Assembly (NCBI GenBank): GCA_023362775.1
Contig: JALMGJ010000003.1
Location: forward strand, 51,500,416 to 51,564,415
Source of the DNA: Charina bottae
Lineage: Eukaryota > Chordata > Lepidosauria > Squamata > Charinaidae
Reading direction: 5' to 3'
Length of the DNA: 64,000 bases
Shown: positions 58,082 to 64,000 of the stretch, piece after piece
How positions within the stretch are numbered: position 1 is the stretch's first letter
How the letters are laid out: the number at the start of each line of letters is the position of its first letter
The notes under the pieces: generated by a model
Database searches by the model: none
Told to the model about the DNA's origin: nothing
Seen by the model: only the letters and a program-made list of their open reading frames with translations
Translations under genes and position numbers: made by a program

Positions 58082-58572
58082 CTGAGGGACCGCCTCATCC
58101 CCATTACACCATCCCGTCCCACCCGATCTTGTAGAGAGAGCATGCTGCAGACCCCCTCGGTGAAAGAATTCCATCTAGTGGGGTCTCGGAGGTGATCCTT
58201 CTCTGCAGTGGCACCTGCCCTGTGGAACATTCTGCCCCCGGAGATAAGACAGGCCCCCTCACTCCTGGACTTCAGGAAAAAATTAAAAACTTGGCTCTGT
58301 GATCTCGCCTGGGGCAAGAAGGAAAGTGGTCATGCCCGGGGATGGCTGATCTCTTAGAGCTGCCTCAAATATTTTAAATATTTTAAATATTTTTACCTTC
58401 ACTATAAGAATCACCTGCCACTTGGATTTTATTGTATTTGTATTGTATTGTTGTATTTATTGTATTTTAATGATGTTTTGTTATGGTTGTAAACCACCCA
58501 GAGTCCCTCCTTGAGGGGGAGATGGGCGGTCATAGAAATTTAATAAATAAATAATAAATAAATAAATAACCA
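58082..58572 (+). mobile_element. L2-type LINE 3' end
   Basis: This single-copy equivalent of the 30.9-kb element runs from 'gagggaccgcctcatcccca' through the C-terminal coding end (EFHLVGSRR-like, then LDFRKKLKTWLCDLAWGKKE) and the 3'UTR to 'gagatgggcggtcatagaaa' and an AATAAATAAA tail. Confidence 0.85.
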
Positions 58573-59444
58573 TCCTGTTGCCTTAAAAGAAGAGTTGCTA
58601 TCGCTTTTTAAAGAGGTGTTATTATATTATTTTATCGTAAAACTACACTGTAAAAATATTATGTATATAATATTATATTATTATATTCAAAACATCCTTG
58701 ATTGTAATATTTTAAAGAAGGGATGAATTACCTATGATTCTCAAGCTGTTGCCATGTTGCATTTTCCATCATCTCTTATTACTACCCATCCTGGTTGTAC
58801 TGGTGGGAATAAGAGTTAACCTACACTTTTTGCTCCATTTGGGGTTTTAATATTTTTTCCCCCTCATGTTGTGGGTGCTGAAACACTGGTAAGGTTCCGC
58901 TCTATATACTGGATTCAAAAGGTTTATGTATGAGAAGACACATAAGGGATTGCACTGTTAGACTTTTAATACTGAAACGTTTCTGATAGATGTGCAACTA
59001 TCAAGTCGCTGAATCCTTTTACAAAGTCTATGAAGCAGGTATAGTGATTCCCTGAATAGAATATCTCATTCACTTTGCCCAATAATAACTATATTGGTTC
59101 TGGAATCCTTGCTGTTTCTCTTCTGGGAACCTTGGATCTGGCAACTCTAATAACCACACTGCATTCTTTTGGTTTTGCTTACCTTTAGCAGGTCTTTGTC
59201 TTGTCAAGTTAGAGCAGTTGAAGAGGTGGGTGTGGTTGCTGTTGGGAAATCTAACAAAAGTGTGTTACATCTTCAGTTGGCCCAAAGCACATTGTGTGGA
59301 TGGATATAAATCTGGTTCCTGGCTATGCATATAATTATACATATAATTATGATGCAAAATCCATGCTGAAGCAATTCTTTATGAGGTCAACATACGATAA
59401 CAAAATAATTTTCAAGTAATCGGAATAAATTGAGCATATTATTA

Positions 59445-59488
<44 letters not shown>

Positions 59489-61146
59489 TGAAGTTGTAGT
59501 TAAATGTAGTTCTCTCTACAATCAGCAGGATAGGAGGAAGAATGACATTTAACATTTCCTGTTACTTCCTGCAGTCCCTATAACCTCTTCAAATCTCTTC
59601 TGGAAGCTTGGGAGCCTCTCCAGAGCAGAATTTGAGGAAGAGTTACAGTGGAAAGGGTAATTACCAAAAGTCACCTCCCTCCTCATTTCACTGATGGATG
59701 ACATTTACTGGCAGGCCCACATTAGTTGGATCTCCTCCAGTGTTACAACATAAGCAATAGCCAAGCACCCTATTTATTACCAATGTACTAGTTATGTTTC
59801 CTACTTAAAACTATTTATTTCATAAATATTGTAGAAGAGGACTGATGTCAATGTTGAACTTAGCTAAATTCAAAAAATGTAAATGTTACCTCTAGCTCTT
59901 ACTCATCTGGACCTATGTTTCAGTTTGGAGAAGGTTGTTCCTACAGTGGGAAACAGCTCTAATTACTAATGTCTTTCTCTGTTCAATATATTTCTTTAGG
60001 TTTTGAGAGACAGAATGCATGCTTAGAGTGTGGAGTGGGAAGAAGAGCAAGAACAATTAAAACAACTCACTCTCCGCATATCCTTATTTTAGAATATTCA
60101 TATATGGCTATATTGATTTCAAAGGACTAGTCTATGTACTCAATAATCAGCACTTTAAATTGCTCCCAGAAGGAAACTGCTATTGTTTTATTATTATCTA
60201 ATTCCATAAAATTTTAACGCTTTAAAATCACATTGTAACTACCCCTCTGGAATTTTATATTAATATGTTTCTCTGATAGGCTTTTAAAAATATATATAAG
60301 TCATGAATAGTAGCAGTAAGACAGCAAACAAACTTAGTGACCCATTATGTCAGAATCTGAAATGGAGCCTACTTTTCTAGACAATTTGAGTCAGTCATCA
60401 GAAATTCATGCTTTAACACATACATGCACTCAAGCATTTCCCTAAGCTGTAACATTACCTCTTATTTGAATGAATCGGTTATGTTTATTATGAGAAGTAA
60501 GTCACAAAAATATTGTCTAATACTTAGGATTTCCAAGTACAAATGCTGCAAATTCTGAAGCATTTTCTTCTTTTTTTAAAACTGTCATCAGTTTCCAATT
60601 TAAAATAAAGGGAGGAAATTATTTTTCCTACATAGATGAGTGGGAATTGTATTGGTTTATATCATACAATAAATAAGAAATCATTAGGTCATGGCCCAGA
60701 AGATTTGTAATAGATGACTTAAGGTGTAATGAGTGCAAGCAACAGTATAAAAACATTAATGTTCTAAAACATTGCAAAATTGCAGTATGGAAATGGATGC
60801 AAAGGATGTCTTTGATCTATTTGTATTATTCCCTTCTAACTTTAAGGGTGCAATGTTCATATCAGGATATAGAAGGGGGTGTTGGCAAATATAGGATACC
60901 AAATGGCTATATTCCTTTAGCATCTTTGTACATGGTCAGATACAATCAATCCAGATACTGCTGGACAGAACTCCCTTTATTCTCTTTGCCTTATTGAACT
61001 TCTTTAAAATTAATGAGCTAGCAGCCATTTAACAGTCTCCACAACCTATTTAAAAAAACCCTGCCTATCAAATGTGTTTTGAAATACTCTCTAATTAAAG
61101 TTGAAATGAATGTTCACACTGACATATAAGAACATTGCTCTTTAAT
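58573..61146. other. Intergenic, nothing recognised
   Basis: AT-rich, with an ATT microsatellite at 59438-59489. No gene or classifiable repeat otherwise. Confidence 0.55.
59438..59489. repeat. Microsatellite (ATT)n
   Basis: ATT/TTA trinucleotides with one G interruption near 59447. Confidence 0.95.
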
Positions 61147-61501
61147 TTGGCTGACCATACATCCTGTTTTGAATGGGACAGTCCCATTTTTTTAGCATTT
61201 TTCAACCGTCCCGTCGTTTTGATAAAAATCTCAATTTTGTCCCGTTTTTTAAACCCGGCGGGAATGGCGCGGAAGGAGGATCCAATCTGGAGCTGCCGAT
61301 TGGAGGCAGCCCGGAAGAGGAAGCCCTCCCGCCTATCAGCGTGCAGCAAAGGAGGGCGGGGTTTGCAGTCGGGAGCCAATCATGCGGACCGAGAGGCAGG
61401 GACCCCTGTCTTTTTCATGAATACGGAATATTACATAAGACCCCATCCTGTTTTGCCATCCCAATGTCCCGTTTTTGTCTCAAGGAAATATGGTCAGCCT
61501 A
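61147..61501. mobile_element. hAT MITE with promoter-like GC-rich core
   Basis: The element is 355 bp. Its ends, 'ttggctgaccatacatcctg' and 'ggaaatatggtcagccta', match those of the element at 36250-36515. Flanks tctttaat (61139-61146) and tccttaat (61502-61509) agree at 7 of 8 bases. The core (about 61250-61410) is GC-rich, with a GC box, gggcgggg (61354-61361), and CCAAT boxes at 61282-61286, 61299-61303 (inverted) and 61376-61380. Open frames crossing it (166 and 111 codons) are unlikely to be genes. Confidence 0.88.
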
Positions 61502-63167
61502 TCCTTAATCCATTTTTGCAATTAACCAAGGAATTAAATTTTCAATCAGAGAAAACATGGGTTAACAACGTAGTTTCTGGTTCATGGAGACTCAAACTTT
61601 TGGGGTCTCTCTCCTTGAAATGGGAGATCTATTAAAAGTGCCAGTACTAAAAATAAAACCTAGACTCCATCAATTCAGCAGAGTCACAATTGTATTTCTC
61701 ATTATTTTATTTACCAAAATGTGCCCTGATTTCCAGATGCCCAATTGTCATGAAGACTGAGTTATCACATATTGAATTGGCCATTTCTCTAATCAACCTT
61801 AAGATATTGCCATATGATTTGCATACTACTCAAGACATACCCATATTATTTCATTGCTTAATATTCTTTGGGTCTAGAATATTGAGGCAAAATAATATAG
61901 GCATACCAAGATTTAGGGATGCCTAAATACCAGGATTTTTCAATGCATTTTTGTAAAATCAGAGTGTCAGTCTCTTCGTACAGCTGGGACTTTCCTTTTA
62001 AGTTCCTCATGTTATATAACAAATGCTAAGTGCAACATCCAAACCATATGAAACAAGAGTCTATGAAGGTCAAGGTCTTTTATTCTCCAAGCTGTCTAAA
62101 TCTTAGGGGAAGAAACTGAATATGCATATCAATGTCCCATGAATTTATTGGATAATGCCTGTTCCAGCATAAGAAGCTTGAAGATAATGCTTCACTTTCA
62201 TAAAGGGATATTGTCTTACATTTTGACAGCTGTTCATTTTACTATTCATGTTATGTTCTCTTACTGAAGAAGACAAGAGACAGAAGTTCTCTTAAATCCT
62301 AATGAGAGTCAATGTTAACAATAAAATAATTGAAGACATAATTTATCTGACAGTTATTTATTACTATTTAATATATTTGTACTATGCTGAAGTGTATCAA
62401 AGTGTTTTACAGTAAAATAGGAATAAAATATATACCATATATTTTATAAATATAAAACAACATTAAGTACAGGTAAAACATGTTCATTACAAATGTGGGT
62501 GAGAAAAAGGTTCTGCTGAAGAGTTGATTGTATTTAATATCCTTCTCAAAGTTTTTAATTCTGACATTCAACCAATAATAATTTCTAATCATGACCCTTT
62601 TATCATTAACCATAGGGTTGTCTTTCTGCACACTTGTATGGTTGAACTGAATCTTCTTATCCAACAGCTGTTCATGAACATATTCAAGAAAGTATAATTC
62701 ATTTCTACAAAGAAACCTCTCTGTCAGTGTCTCCAGGATCAGTTGGGGATACTTTTAACATAGTAGACCAAAGTCTATTTAAAAGGAAGAGATTTGTACA
62801 TATAAAAAGCAAAGGGGTTAAAAGTAGAACAAATCTAATTCAAAAAAACCTGATATTCATTAAAAAAAACACATGCATGTGCATCCATTACATATTAACA
62901 GGATCAAAAAGAGGATGGAATTGTTGATAGATCCTTACTCTCTGCCTATCTCAATCATCATTTTAATGTGTTTAATAATAAAATAAAGACACTGAACATT
63001 TAGTTCATGTGTTGAAAGACAAGAACTTGGAAACATTAATACATCTATAGAAATTTATTTGGGAATCATAAAAGCATTATTAAAAGGGGGGATGACCATT
63101 TTCACACAGTACAGTATGCCTTAATGCTTCAAAAAAAAATCCAGAGTCACCGGTTGCTGGGCAGCAT

Positions 63168-63214
<47 letters not shown>

Positions 63215-64000
63215 GATCCACATTTAAATCCTTAAATGCAAATCCAGCAACCTATATCCTCTCTATATCCCTCCACCTTCTCTCTCGCTCATATACGTAA
63301 AACACTTAAATCAGTTGATTGCTGAAGGGAAAAACAGTGATGCAATCAGAGGTTTAAGGATATGAAAATCTCTAGATATTAATGGATATAAGGAGTTCTA
63401 TGTATGATTCAGAAATGAATGTATGTAACTTAAAGTTCTCTTCAATGATATATTAATGGGGGATGGGTTTCTAGCATTTTGGGCATGTATCTAACTAAAT
63501 TCACCTTGAAGACAAAAAGGTTTCTGACAACTGTCTTAGTTACAACCTATATTCATAATAACCAGATGAGTTCATGCTCAATCATCAAATAACTGGTTCC
63601 CTCAGAATAAAAATTAATGATTTATACTACTGTAACCCCTCCAAATGATCCATTTCTCCTATCCCTGGATGCTCTTACTTAAACAGGTTCATTAAATAAA
63701 ATAGGCTTACTTGCTTAATCTGCTGAGTACATTTAGTGTATGGTGAATGTTTTCTAATGGTGGTTGAGTAGTGATATAAACATTTCTAATCATTAAAAAA
63801 TGATTTTTCCACCATTTCTGTTGCACAGAGTAATGAACAGAGATGACCTATACATGACTGCACCTAATCCTTTTGCCAGTGTTATTTTGCTTTATTTGTC
63901 TAAGCTTAATGAAACCATCCTGTCATAATTCTGTCCAACTTTTGAAATCAATGATATAAAGTTTAATTCCAATCAGCCAGAACTTTTCTGCTACATTATG
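61502..64000. other. Intergenic, nothing recognised
   Basis: AT-rich, with an ATC microsatellite at 63168-63212. No exon, RNA gene or intact transposon is supported. Confidence 0.55.
63168..63212. repeat. Microsatellite (ATC)15
   Basis: Fifteen uninterrupted ATC units. Confidence 0.97.

Noticed and set aside
61135..61635. 166-codon open frame
   Set aside because: It spans both ends of a hAT MITE and its flanks; there is no domain or splice support.

Overview
The window looks like nuclear DNA from a squamate reptile (lizard or snake). It is AT-rich, gene-poor and packed with squamate-type retroelements. The diagnostic ones are a full-length Sauria SINE, a Bov-B (RTE) LINE 3' end, L2- and CR1-group LINEs, an L1 3' end, Penelope-like fragments, tRNA-derived SINEs and several families of hAT-type MITEs. 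No operon-like or prokaryotic features are present. Nearly all short open frames are chance frames or pieces of transposons.

One host gene is recognisable: the 3' end of PLPP3 (phospholipid phosphatase 3, LPP3), on the + strand. Its penultimate coding exon is at 5320-5496 and carries the catalytic C3 motif. Its last coding exon is at 14762-14884. A 3'UTR of about 1.85 kb ends near 16735, after an ATTAAA signal at 16711-16716. Bases 1-5319 are the end of the upstream intron and 5497-14761 is the last intron. From about 16.7 kb to 64 kb I find no host coding exon. From general knowledge, the region 3' of PLPP3 in mammals is also a gene desert.

The desert is structured by transposons. Several insertions still show target-site duplications (TSDs) that I read directly: tRNA-SINEs at 18.95, 36.77 and 53.80 kb; Bov-B at 40.61 kb; Sauria SINE at 45.96 kb, sitting inside an L1 3' end; hAT MITEs at 22.64, 29.67, 36.25 and 61.15 kb. 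A 2.5-kb L2-type LINE on the minus strand (43.0-45.5 kb) has an intact reverse-transcriptase core and one in-frame stop. Another L2 3' end (30.9-31.76 kb) carries a 201-bp tandem triplication. Long tetra- and pentanucleotide microsatellites cluster between 35 and 52 kb, several of them directly on LINE or SINE 3' ends.

I found no convincing undescribed biological system. The most interesting items are a possible intronic-polyadenylation isoform of PLPP3, a miR-92a seed match in its 3'UTR, a consensus CTCF site, hAT MITEs that share ends but carry unrelated GC-rich interiors, and one SINE head joined to two different LINE-like tails.
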